DNA from: Proteobacteria bacterium UBA6921
GTDB lineage: Bacteria; Pseudomonadota; Gammaproteobacteria; SG8-11
Assembly (NCBI GenBank): GCA_002450895.1
Contig: DKAR01000201.1
Span: 1 to 10,224 of the forward strand
Length of the DNA: 10,224 nt
Direction of reading: 5' to 3'
The notes beneath the pieces were generated by a model. It saw only the letters and a list, made by a program, of their open reading frames with translations. It did not search any database and was not told the DNA's origin. A program made the translations under genes and the position numbers. Numbering within the stretch: the first letter of the stretch is position 1; each line of letters opens with the position of its first letter. This document shows positions 1 through 6,115 of the stretch, piece after piece.

Positions 1-479
1 AGCATGCGGTCGGCTTCGTCGAGCACCAGGATCTCGACATGCGTCAGATCGATGGTCTTCTGCGTGACGTGATCCAGCAGGCGTCCTGGCGTCGCAACCA
101 GAATGTCCACGCCGCGGCGCAGCGCTTCAACTTGGGGATTGAAACCCACGCCGCCAAACATCACGGCGGATTTGAGCGGAAGGTATTTCCCATACGTTCG
201 CACGCTTTCCTCCACCTGGGCGGCAAGTTCACGTGTTGGCGTCAGGATCAGTGCGCGCACATGCTTGCGGCCGCTGCGCGGCTGCGCGTGCAGGCGCTGC
301 AACAAGGGGAGCGTGAATCCGGCCGTCTTGCCGGTGCCGGTTTGCGCGGACGCCATGACGTCCTTGCCGGCGAGAATTTCGGGAATGGCGCGACGCTGAA
401 TTTCGGTCGCTTCGGTGAAGCCGCAGGCTTCAATGGCACGTAAAAGGCTGGCGTCCAGATTCAATTCTTGGAATGACAA
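1..479 (-). CDS. rhlE: DEAD-box ATP-dependent RNA helicase, RhlE type (3' end outside window)
   Basis: This is the N-terminal 159 residues of an ATP-dependent RNA helicase of the DEAD-box family, which remodels RNA duplexes in ribosome assembly, mRNA decay and cold adaptation. Visible motifs, in order, are a Q-motif region with IQ at about 28-29 (GFTEATEIQ), motif I AQTGTGKT at 45-52, motif Ia PTREL at 81-85, GG at 109-110, TPGR at 130-133 and DEAD at 154-157. The helicase C-terminal half lies beyond base 1. The start is a TTG at 477-479. No in-frame ATG lies just upstream, a GAGG sequence sits 8 bases before the TTG, and the resulting MSFQELNL fits the usual RhlE N-terminus. The Q motif has TEIQ where most members have TPIQ. 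The RhlE subgroup is assigned from recalled family sequence (MSF-type start, short N-terminus); another DEAD-box paralogue is possible because the subgroup-specific C-terminus is missing. Confidence 0.9.
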   Translation of the reverse strand, partial: MSFQELNLDASLLRAIEACGFTEATEIQRRAIPEILAGKDVMASAQTGTGKTAGFTLPLLQRLHAQPRSGRKHVRALILTPTRELAAQVEESVRTYGKYLPLKSAVMFGGVGFNPQVEALRRGVDILVATPGRLLDHVTQKTIDLTHVEILVLDEADRM

Positions 480-754
480 ACGAATACCCTCGACCGCGTG
501 TTTCAGCGGATGTGTGTTTTGGTATGAGCGCTGAAAATCAGAGATGGCGCCCGGTTAACGTCGCCAACCGGAATGCCTGTGATGCGAACAACACGGGGTG
601 CGGGGTCAGGGACGTGCAATGGCTTTCATGTACCGAAAGCAGCGCGCACTATACGGGGTCACCCCCCGAAAAGCCAGAGAAAGTTTCTAAAAAACGGTGG
701 TTTATTGCCTTTGTCGGCCCATTTTTGCCGTAACCGGGCATCAAATACCTGGTG
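480..754 (-). promoter_or_regulatory. Upstream region of the helicase gene, with possible promoter and GC-rich inverted repeat
   Basis: This 275-base gap lies between two minus-strand genes and holds no convincing gene. Read on the minus strand, a TATAGT hexamer (plus positions 648-653) could be a -10 element, but its -35 partner is weak (CTGGCT at 18-base spacing). Next to it, CGGGG at 654-658 and CCCCG at 664-668 form a short inverted repeat. The string CGGGGTCA occurs at both 601-608 and 654-661. If the TATAGT is used, the helicase mRNA would have a leader of roughly 160 bases. Long leaders are known for cold-shock helicase mRNAs in enterobacteria, but nothing here proves that mode. No clear terminator for the EVE gene upstream was seen, so read-through is also possible. 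Confidence 0.25.
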
Positions 755-1243
755 CTACGCCTGCAGTTTGAGCTTTTCCCGTTTGCGCAGCGCCTGGATG
801 AAACGCCACTGCACCTCGGTGACCGGCATGATGGACAGGCGATTTCCCCGCGCCAATAGCTGCATTTCAGCCAATTCCGGATGCGCTTTCAACTCACGCA
901 ACGTCACCGGCGATTCGAATTTGGATTCGAATTTCACATCGACGGCGTACCAGCGCGGCGCGGCGGCATTCTGCTTGGGATCGAAATACGGGCTGTTCGG
1001 GTCGGCGGCCGTCGGGTCCGGATACGCGGCGCAAGAGATCGACATTTCGCCCACGATTCCGGGCACGTCACAGCTGGAATGATAGAAGAACGCGCGATCG
1101 CCCACCTTCATTTGGTCGCGCAGAAAATTGCGTGCCTGGTAGTTGCGCACGCCGTCCCAGCGTTCGGTGGCGCCCGGACGCTGCCGCAAGTCATCGATGC
1201 TGAATACATCGGGCTCGGATTTCATCAACCAGTACTGAGGCAC
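755..1243 (-). CDS. EVE domain-containing protein
   Basis: This complete 162-residue protein is essentially one EVE domain (PUA-like fold, Pfam PF01878), the family that includes human THYN1. EVE domains are thought to bind modified bases in DNA or RNA; the partner of this bacterial subgroup is not established. Hallmarks seen are the N-terminal YWLMKSEPDVFS block at about 4-15, WDGVRNYQARNFL at about 29-41, KVGD followed by FFYHSS at about 52-57, PGIVGE at about 61-66, a YFDPK block near 86-90, and a C-terminal LSIMPVT-EVQW block. The length matches the single-domain family. The start is a GTG at 1241-1243, preceded by a purine-rich GAGAGCGAG, and gives the usual MPQYWLMKSEP beginning. It is divergent from the rhodanese-like gene and points toward the helicase gene 275 bases away. 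Confidence 0.9.
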   Translation of the reverse strand: MPQYWLMKSEPDVFSIDDLRQRPGATERWDGVRNYQARNFLRDQMKVGDRAFFYHSSCDVPGIVGEMSISCAAYPDPTAADPNSPYFDPKQNAAAPRWYAVDVKFESKFESPVTLRELKAHPELAEMQLLARGNRLSIMPVTEVQWRFIQALRKREKLKLQA

Positions 1244-1372
1244 GGCGCTCGCTCTCGATCAATGTGAATTGTTGGCATCGATGCGCCGCAATGTAACACA
1301 GCCCGGCACAGGTTCCGGTCGTAACCTGTACGCATTGGAAACGCGGTATCTCACGGACGAGGGAATTCATCC
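1244..1372. promoter_or_regulatory. Divergent intergenic region with a 7-base inverted repeat
   Basis: This gap separates the EVE gene (minus) from the rhodanese-like gene (plus) and should hold both promoters. ACAGGTT at 1308-1314 and AACCTGT at 1323-1329 form a perfect inverted repeat with an 8-base gap, the size of a typical dimeric repressor site or a small hairpin in the rhodanese leader. On the plus strand TTGGCA at 1272-1277 is a good -35 hexamer, but the -10 partner (TAACAC at 1294-1299, 16-base spacing) is poor. On the minus strand an extended -10 reading TGTTACATT overlaps the same stretch (1291-1299), without a good -35. The rhodanese-like gene has a ribosome binding site GAGGGA at 1359-1364. 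Confidence 0.3.
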
Positions 1373-1819
1373 ATGAAGCGGATCGGTGTAGCGGGAATCC
1401 TGATGGTCATCGTTGCAAGCACAGCGTTTGCCTTCGCCAGCCAGAACGCCGCCAACGCAGACGCTTCTGGAAAACCAGCGAAGAATTTTGCGCTGTCGGC
1501 GCTCGCATTCGCCAACTCGAGTCTCGAAATTTCGGCGAGCGAACTGACCGACAATGCCGCGACGGGTTTTGTCGTCATCGACCTTCGTCTTCCCGAAGAT
1601 TTTGCGCGGGGTTCTCTGCCGGGGGCGGTGAATGTGCCCCCACTGAACCTTCTGGCACAGATCGGGTCAATGACTACCAGTCACGAACAACCGATTTTGC
1701 TCTTTGGATATAACGAGGAACATACGATTCGAAGCGTTTTAGCCCTGCGCATGCTGCAGTACACCCGCGTGTATCACACCGCGAAGAGCGCACAAGAATC
1801 GGGCAAAACAGCCGCTTAA
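1373..1819 (+). CDS. Exported rhodanese-like protein lacking the catalytic cysteine
   Basis: This 148-residue protein has an N-terminal signal peptide: basic MKR, a hydrophobic stretch at about 5-22 and possible cleavage near AFA-S or ANA-D. A single rhodanese-like domain follows, at about 51-140. Support for the fold is the block VVIDLRLPEDFARGSLPGAV at about 67-86, which matches the D-x-R...F...G..PGA signature of the family. In active rhodaneses a cysteine heads the loop after the next strand; here that segment (111-121) reads FGYNEEHTIRS and the whole protein contains no cysteine. Sulfur transfer through a persulfide is therefore not expected, and a binding or structural role in the periplasm is more plausible. 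The ATG at 1373 is supported by GAGGGA 8 bases upstream. A strong terminator follows, so it appears monocistronic. It was identified by motif only; no specific orthologue is recognised. Confidence 0.75.
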   Translation: MKRIGVAGILMVIVASTAFAFASQNAANADASGKPAKNFALSALAFANSSLEISASELTDNAATGFVVIDLRLPEDFARGSLPGAVNVPPLNLLAQIGSMTTSHEQPILLFGYNEEHTIRSVLALRMLQYTRVYHTAKSAQESGKTAA

Positions 1820-1849
1820 CAATTCTTCACACCGAACTCTCCCCCCTAA

Positions 1850-1883
1850 CCCCCGGATGCAATTAGCAACGGGGGATTTTTTT
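1850..1883 (+). terminator. Rho-independent terminator after the rhodanese-like gene
   Basis: CCCCCG at 1850-1855 pairs with CGGGGG at 1870-1875. An inner TGC/GCA pair (1858-1860 with 1866-1868) closes a five-base loop. The stem is followed at once by ATTTTTTT. This is a textbook intrinsic terminator 30 bases past the stop codon. It separates the rhodanese-like gene from the GGDEF/EAL gene downstream. Confidence 0.9.
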
Positions 1884-1913
1884 ATATGTACCTCGCTTTC
1901 TATACTTAAGTCC
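1878..1913 (+). promoter_or_regulatory. Possible promoter of the GGDEF/EAL gene
   Basis: TATACT at 1901-1906 matches five of six bases of a sigma-70 -10 hexamer. The T-run of the preceding terminator occupies the -35 position at 17-base spacing (TTTTTT, 1878-1883), a poor match to TTGACA. Since the terminator isolates the gene downstream, a promoter is needed between 1884 and 1985, and this is the best candidate. The leader would be about 70 bases long. No riboswitch fold was recognised in it. Confidence 0.35.
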
Positions 1914-1985
1914 TTGATCCTCACGACGTTACACTGCCAGAAATGAGAATTTTTCCGCGAACAGTCAGCGGACGGGATCAAAATC

Positions 1986-3950
1986 GTGGTGCGTCGTATT
2001 TGTACAGTCGTAGCGGTAATGCTGGCGGTGAGCGCGCCCGAGGTGGCGTTTTCGCAAAGCCTTGATGACGCAGCCGTTCCCAAGCCAACCGCCTGGGTTA
2101 TGGTGATTCTCATTGCAGTGATGGTCGGATTCATCTGGTGGCGGGAACGGTCGCGAACCGAATCCCCGACGCGAAAAGACGCCGCGCCACCCGAGCACTT
2201 TTCACCGGCGGGAGATTCGCGGCCTGCTGATAAAACAAACGCGAAGCAAACTCAAAGCGAACGTCAGCAGCCCGAATTGGCTTCGCTCGCACTGCACGCA
2301 CTCGAACTCCCCGTCATCGCGACCGACTCAAACCTCAACGTTGAATTCATGAACTCGGCGGCGGAAACGATGCTCAATTGCACCCTCGCCTCAACTCGCG
2401 GTCGCCCGGTATTCGAAATCATGACGCTGCGCGATGCCACGACGAATAACGCGGTGGATTTTCGCAAGGCGATGGGCGGAGACAAATCCCAGATTCATGC
2501 AATGAACGCTGCGTTTGTGTTGAGTTCCAGCGCCGGCAACGAACACCGCGCCCATTGCACCGTCACTCCCATTGCCAATGCAGCGTCACAAGTCCAAGGC
2601 ATCGTCATTACGCTGCGCGACCATACGCACCAGCCACAGTCGGCCGGAAATGCGGCCGGAACCGGAAATGAAATCGACCCGCTGACCGGCCTGCCCGGCC
2701 GCAACGGATTTGAACGCATCCTGCAGCAGCTGCTCGACAAGACCAAGGGCACGAACGTCTGGCACAGCCTGTGTTACATCGATCTGGATAACTTCAAGGT
2801 CGTGAACGACACCAGCGGCCACAGCGCCGGTGACGCCCTGCTGCAGGAATTGACGGCGGTGCTGCGCGCACAAGTGCGAACGTCCGATGTAGTGGCACGC
2901 ATGGGCGGCGACGAATTCGCGCTGCTGCTGGAAAACTGCCCGATCGATCAGGCCCAGAAGATCGGCGACAAGGTGCGCAAGAAAATTGCTGAGCATGTTT
3001 ACCAGTGGCAGGACCGCAAGTATGCGATCAGCGCCAGCATCGGCATCGTGGAAATCTCGCCCGATAATTCTGAAATCGGCAGCATCCTCAGCACCGCGGA
3101 CATCGCCTGCTTCGCGGCGAAGGATCTGGGGCGTAACCGCATCCACGTCTACCTGGCCAATGATGACGAATCCTCGAAACGCCACATCGAAATGCAGTGG
3201 TATACGCGCATTACGCAGGCGCACGCGGAAAATCGCTTCACGCTGTTCCACCAGCGCATTGCGCCACTGAATGCCGCCGCCGAAGGTGAGCATTTCGAAG
3301 TCCTGGTCCGCATGCTCGACGAACAAGGCGAGATCGTTCCGCCCGGCGCATTCCTGCCCGCGGCCGAACGCTACAACCTGATGCCGATGATCGACCGCTG
3401 GGTGATCAATGCGACATTCGCGACGGTGAAGCGCCGCCATGACCAGGGGCAAGTGCACCCTGAAACCGTGGCAATCAACCTGTCCGGCGGCTCGCTCGGC
3501 GATGAATCACTGCTCGACTATATCAAGGCGCAGTTCAGCGAACACTGGATTCCGCCGCACATCATCTGCTTTGAAATCACCGAAACCGCAGCCATCTCGA
3601 ATCTCGTTCATGCCATCAAGTTCATCAAGGAACTGAAATCGATGGGTTGCCGGTTCTCGCTCGATGACTTCGGCAGCGGACTGTCTTCGTTTACCTACCT
3701 GAAGAATATGCCGGTCGACTATTTGAAGATCGATGGCAGCTTTGTAAAGGACATGCTGGACGACAAGATCAACCACGCCATGGTGCAGTCGATCAATCAG
3801 ATCGGCCACGTCATGGGGATCAAGACCATCGCCGAATTCGTGGAATCGCACCAGCTGGCCGAAAAACTTCGCGCCCTCGGTGTCGACTATGCGCAGGGTT
3901 ATGGCATCGAAAAACCGCGCCCGTTCACGGCGGCGGCCGTCGCGGCCTGA
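1986..3950 (+). CDS. Membrane-anchored PAS-GGDEF-EAL cyclic-di-GMP turnover protein
   Basis: This 654-residue dual-domain enzyme could both make and degrade the second messenger c-di-GMP at the inner membrane. A signal-like hydrophobic segment (about 5-22) is followed by a transmembrane helix at about 36-52. A PAS-like sensor domain (about 98-212) comes next, then a GGDEF domain with D266 in YIDLDNF, an intact GGDEF at 307-311 and a product-inhibition RxxD site (RTSD, 298-301) five residues before it. The EAL domain carries the variant motif EVL at 438-440, followed by VR. Its other catalytic positions look intact: N498 in NLSGG, E530 in FEITET, DDFGSG at 560-565, K581 in KIDGS, and E617/E620 in AEFVE. 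Both activities are therefore plausible. Start GTG at 1986 follows a GGGA 9 bases upstream; a second GTG is codon 2. The gene converges on gspF with only 24 bases between stops. Confidence 0.9.
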   Translation: MVRRICTVVAVMLAVSAPEVAFSQSLDDAAVPKPTAWVMVILIAVMVGFIWWRERSRTESPTRKDAAPPEHFSPAGDSRPADKTNAKQTQSERQQPELASLALHALELPVIATDSNLNVEFMNSAAETMLNCTLASTRGRPVFEIMTLRDATTNNAVDFRKAMGGDKSQIHAMNAAFVLSSSAGNEHRAHCTVTPIANAASQVQGIVITLRDHTHQPQSAGNAAGTGNEIDPLTGLPGRNGFERILQQLLDKTKGTNVWHSLCYIDLDNFKVVNDTSGHSAGDALLQELTAVLRAQVRTSDVVARMGGDEFALLLENCPIDQAQKIGDKVRKKIAEHVYQWQDRKYAISASIGIVEISPDNSEIGSILSTADIACFAAKDLGRNRIHVYLANDDESSKRHIEMQWYTRITQAHAENRFTLFHQRIAPLNAAAEGEHFEVLVRMLDEQGEIVPPGAFLPAAERYNLMPMIDRWVINATFATVKRRHDQGQVHPETVAINLSGGSLGDESLLDYIKAQFSEHWIPPHIICFEITETAAISNLVHAIKFIKELKSMGCRFSLDDFGSGLSSFTYLKNMPVDYLKIDGSFVKDMLDDKINHAMVQSINQIGHVMGIKTIAEFVESHQLAEKLRALGVDYAQGYGIEKPRPFTAAAVAA

Positions 3951-3974
3951 TCCGCCTGACGCGACAGCGATCGG

Positions 3975-5189
3975 CTACTTCACCATCTGGTTGAGATTAA
4001 TGATCGGCAGCAGGATCGCCAGCACGATCATCAGCACGACTCCACCCATCACCAGAATAATTAACGGTTCAAACAACCCCAGCGCCGCCGCACGCAGCGT
4101 TTCCAGTTCGCGCTCCTGACTCACCGCCGCGCGTTCCAGCATCTGCTCCAGTTTGCCGCTCGCCTCGCCGCTGGCGATCAAATGAATCGTCATCGGCGGG
4201 AAATAACCACTCTGATCCAGCGCGGTGTTGAGCGCGGCGCCTTCACGCACTTTGCGCGCCGCCTGATCGACCGCGGCACGCATCGGCCGGTTGGTAATGA
4301 CCTCCGCTGAAATACGCAGTCCTTCGAGAACCGGGACACCGCTGGCGGTGAGAATGCTGAACGTGCGCGCAAACCGCGCCGCATTCAATCCACGCGTAAA
4401 TCGTGCAATGAGCGGAAGCCGCAACAGGATGTGATCAACGCTGGTTTGGGAACCTTCGAAACGCATCATGTAACGGGCGATCCCGATTCCGAGAATGAGC
4501 AGGATCCCGATGAAGATGCCGTACTCGCGCATGAAATCGGACAACGCGATCAGCGTGCGCGTCAGGATCGGAAGTTCCTGGTGAATATTTTCGAATACCT
4601 GCACGACCTGCGGCACGACGTAAGTCAGCAAGCCAACGACGACCAGGATCGCAACCACCGTCAGAATGATCGGGTAGATCAGCGCAAGCATCATTTTTTG
4701 CTGCAATTGCTGCCGCGTTTCTGTGTAGTCCGCCAGGCGCTCGAGAACGACGTTGAGGTGCCCGGACTGTTCGCCGGCCGCGACCGTGGCGCGGTACAAC
4801 TCGTCGAACACGTGCGGAAAATCCGCGAGCGCACTGGCGAGCGGATGACCTTCCATGACGCGCGAGCGCACGGCAACCAGCATCGAGCGCAATCGGGCCT
4901 TTTCGGTCTGTTGCGAAACGGTCTTCAGGCACTCTTCAACCGGCAGTCCGGAGCGCGCCAACGTGGCCAGCTGGCGCGTAATCAGGGCCAGATCGGTCGC
5001 ACTGACCTTGCGCTTGAACAGCGAGGTCTTTTGCGCGCGCTCCTCGCGCTTTTGCACCTCTTCCACAGCAAGCGGCACCATCCCCTGCTCGCGCAAAGAT
5101 TGGCGCACCTGGCGCGCGGTGTCGGCTTCCAGCACGCCCTTTTTTTCGCGGCCGGAGGGTTCAAGTGCGGTGTATTCGAAGGCGCCCAT
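3975..5189 (-). CDS. gspF: Type II secretion system inner-membrane platform protein GspF
   Basis: This complete 404-residue protein is the polytopic inner-membrane platform component of a type II secretion system. It links the cytoplasmic ATPase GspE to assembly of the pseudopilus. Two T2SSF repeats are visible (about 66-190 and 267-392), each with the GE-x-SG motif: GEQSG at 139-143 and GEASG at 341-345. Hydrophobic helices lie at about 167-192, 222-242 and 373-397, the expected three-helix topology. The N-terminal MGAFEYTALEPSGREKKGVLE is typical of GspF. Length is normal for the family. The related pilus protein PilC is the main alternative, but the N-terminus and overall length favour GspF. 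The ATG at 5187-5189 has no obvious Shine-Dalgarno sequence. No gspE or other gsp gene is adjacent; the neighbours are an IclR regulator upstream on the same strand and a converging c-di-GMP gene. Confidence 0.92.
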   Translation of the reverse strand: MGAFEYTALEPSGREKKGVLEADTARQVRQSLREQGMVPLAVEEVQKREERAQKTSLFKRKVSATDLALITRQLATLARSGLPVEECLKTVSQQTEKARLRSMLVAVRSRVMEGHPLASALADFPHVFDELYRATVAAGEQSGHLNVVLERLADYTETRQQLQQKMMLALIYPIILTVVAILVVVGLLTYVVPQVVQVFENIHQELPILTRTLIALSDFMREYGIFIGILLILGIGIARYMMRFEGSQTSVDHILLRLPLIARFTRGLNAARFARTFSILTASGVPVLEGLRISAEVITNRPMRAAVDQAARKVREGAALNTALDQSGYFPPMTIHLIASGEASGKLEQMLERAAVSQERELETLRAAALGLFEPLIILVMGGVVLMIVLAILLPIINLNQMVK

Positions 5190-5212
5190 GCGATGACTGC
5201 GTGATGTGAAGA

Positions 5213-5230
5213 GGCCCCGAATGTGGGGCC
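5213..5230 (-). terminator. GC-rich hairpin between the IclR gene and gspF, possible weak terminator
   Basis: GGCCCC at 5213-5218 and GGGGCC at 5225-5230 form a perfect 6-base stem with a 6-base loop. On the minus strand it lies 37 bases past the IclR stop codon and is followed by TCTTC, which is a poor U-tract. It may slow or partly stop transcription between the regulator and gspF. The two genes are 78 bases apart and functionally unrelated, so a boundary would make sense, but full termination is not shown. Confidence 0.4.
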
Positions 5231-5267
5231 CGTTTATCTTACACGACTTATCGGCGCGGAGTCGGTG

Positions 5268-6017
5268 TTACGCGAGTCGCTGGGCAATGCGCTGCGCCGC
5301 TTGTTTAAGCAATGGAACCCAGGCGTCGCGTCGGCGTTCAATTGGCGCGGAAATCGACAGCCCGGCCAGCACACCACCGTGCGCATCTCGCACCAATGTC
5401 CCAATACAGCCGACGCCAATTTCGGCTTCTTCGTTGTCATAGGCAAAACCACGTTGCAGGCATTCGGCCGCCGCTTTTTTCAGCTGCGCGGCTTTGGTGA
5501 TCGTGTTTGCCGTGTAGCGCGGCAGCCCGGTGCGCCGCGCGTAGCCCGTGCATGCCTCATCACCGAGATCGCCGAGCATCAGCTTGCCCACCGCGGTCAC
5601 ATGCAGCGGCGCGTGGCTGCCAATGACCTGCTCCACACGCATCATGCGATTCGGCACTGCACGCTCGATGTAGATGACTTCGTCGCCTTCGCGCACCGTC
5701 AGGTTGACGGATTCGCCAACTTGATCGCGGAGCCATTCCATCGCGGGACGCGCCGCCTCGCGCAGATCCGGCGCCGGGGTCGCCTGTTTTGCCAGCCGGC
5801 GAAACAACCCGCCGACCCGGTAGTAACCACTGTCGTCGCGCTCGATCCAGCCGTGAGTTTGCATCGCAGTCAAAATGCGAAACGTGGTGGACGTATGCAG
5901 ATGGGTGTGCGCTGAAAGGTATTTCAGGTTCGCGGCGTCCGGCGTATCGGCAATCGCCTGAAGCAACAGCATGGCCCGGTCCAGCACCTGGATTGAAGAT
6001 TGCGGTTTCTCGCTCAT
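5268..6017 (-). CDS. IclR-family transcriptional regulator
   Basis: This complete 249-residue regulator has an N-terminal winged helix-turn-helix (about 8-70; SSIQVLDRAMLLLQAI opens it and TSTTFRILTAMQTHGWIER contains the recognition helix). A C-terminal effector-binding domain follows (about 85-245), with the family signature around GVGCIGTLVRDAHGG at 201-215, including C203. Family members usually bind DNA as dimers or tetramers and respond to small organic acids or sugars. It is transcribed away from the thiamine-diphosphate enzyme gene. The 98-base gap contains a perfect inverted repeat that touches this gene's ATG, so autoregulation together with control of the divergent cluster is likely. 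The GTGAG just upstream of the ATG could act as a ribosome site, though spacing is short, and it is part of the operator repeat. The effector cannot be read from sequence. Confidence 0.92.
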   Translation of the reverse strand: MSEKPQSSIQVLDRAMLLLQAIADTPDAANLKYLSAHTHLHTSTTFRILTAMQTHGWIERDDSGYYRVGGLFRRLAKQATPAPDLREAARPAMEWLRDQVGESVNLTVREGDEVIYIERAVPNRMMRVEQVIGSHAPLHVTAVGKLMLGDLGDEACTGYARRTGLPRYTANTITKAAQLKKAAAECLQRGFAYDNEEAEIGVGCIGTLVRDAHGGVLAGLSISAPIERRRDAWVPLLKQAAQRIAQRLA

Positions 6018-6056
6018 ATTCTCACTATGTGAAAACGATTCTGTATTGTGAGAATA
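6017..6056. promoter_or_regulatory. Probable IclR operator: nested inverted repeats in the divergent promoter
   Basis: TATTCTCAC at 6017-6025 and GTGAGAATA at 6048-6056 are perfect reverse complements separated by 22 bases. The stretch also resolves into two adjacent pseudo-palindromes: ATTCTCAC-TAT-GTGAAAAC (6018-6036) and ATTCT...AGAAT within 6038-6055. Their centres are about 20 bases apart, close to two helical turns. That spacing would suit two dimers of a regulator bound on one face. The site covers the start of the IclR gene and the -35 region proposed for the divergent gene. Binding by the adjacent IclR protein is inferred from position and symmetry. Confidence 0.7.
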
Positions 6057-6075
6057 CGATAGCCGACGTTACAGT
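6046..6075 (+). promoter_or_regulatory. Probable promoter of the thiamine-diphosphate enzyme cluster
   Basis: TTGTGA at 6046-6051 and TACAGT at 6070-6075, 18 bases apart, each match four of six sigma-70 consensus bases. The -35 element lies inside the right arm of the proposed IclR operator, so bound regulator would either block or contact RNA polymerase. The predicted leader of about 35 bases contains the GAGGAG ribosome binding site at 6102-6107. Confidence 0.4.
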
Positions 6076-6115
6076 GGTTGCCAAGCACCAACTTATTTAT
6101 CGAGGAGCAACCCCC

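Noticed and set aside
473..733. Plus-strand open frame of 86 codons in the gap upstream of the helicase gene
   Set aside because: It overlaps the helicase start, has no recognisable domain and no clear ribosome site, and its protein composition looks like chance translation.
1907..1985. Possible c-di-GMP riboswitch in the leader of the GGDEF/EAL gene
   Set aside because: The leader is short and no conserved GEMM-type core or paired stems could be seen.
2586..3458. Minus-strand open frame of 290 codons opposite the GGDEF/EAL gene
   Set aside because: The plus-strand frame carries all the GGDEF and EAL motifs; the antisense product resembles nothing and is a codon-bias shadow.
3951..3974. Shared bidirectional terminator between the converging GGDEF/EAL and gspF genes
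   Set aside because: The 24 bases contain no GC-rich stem followed by a T-run on either strand.
4431..5204. Plus-strand open frame of 257 codons opposite gspF
   Set aside because: GspF on the minus strand has full domain and membrane-helix support; the opposite frame is rich in Gln, Arg and His and has no recognisable domain.
5789..6115. Upstream extension of the thiamine-diphosphate enzyme reading frame
   Set aside because: It would run antisense through the IclR gene and across the operator. The ATG at 6116 has a strong GAGGAG site and gives a sensible N-terminus.
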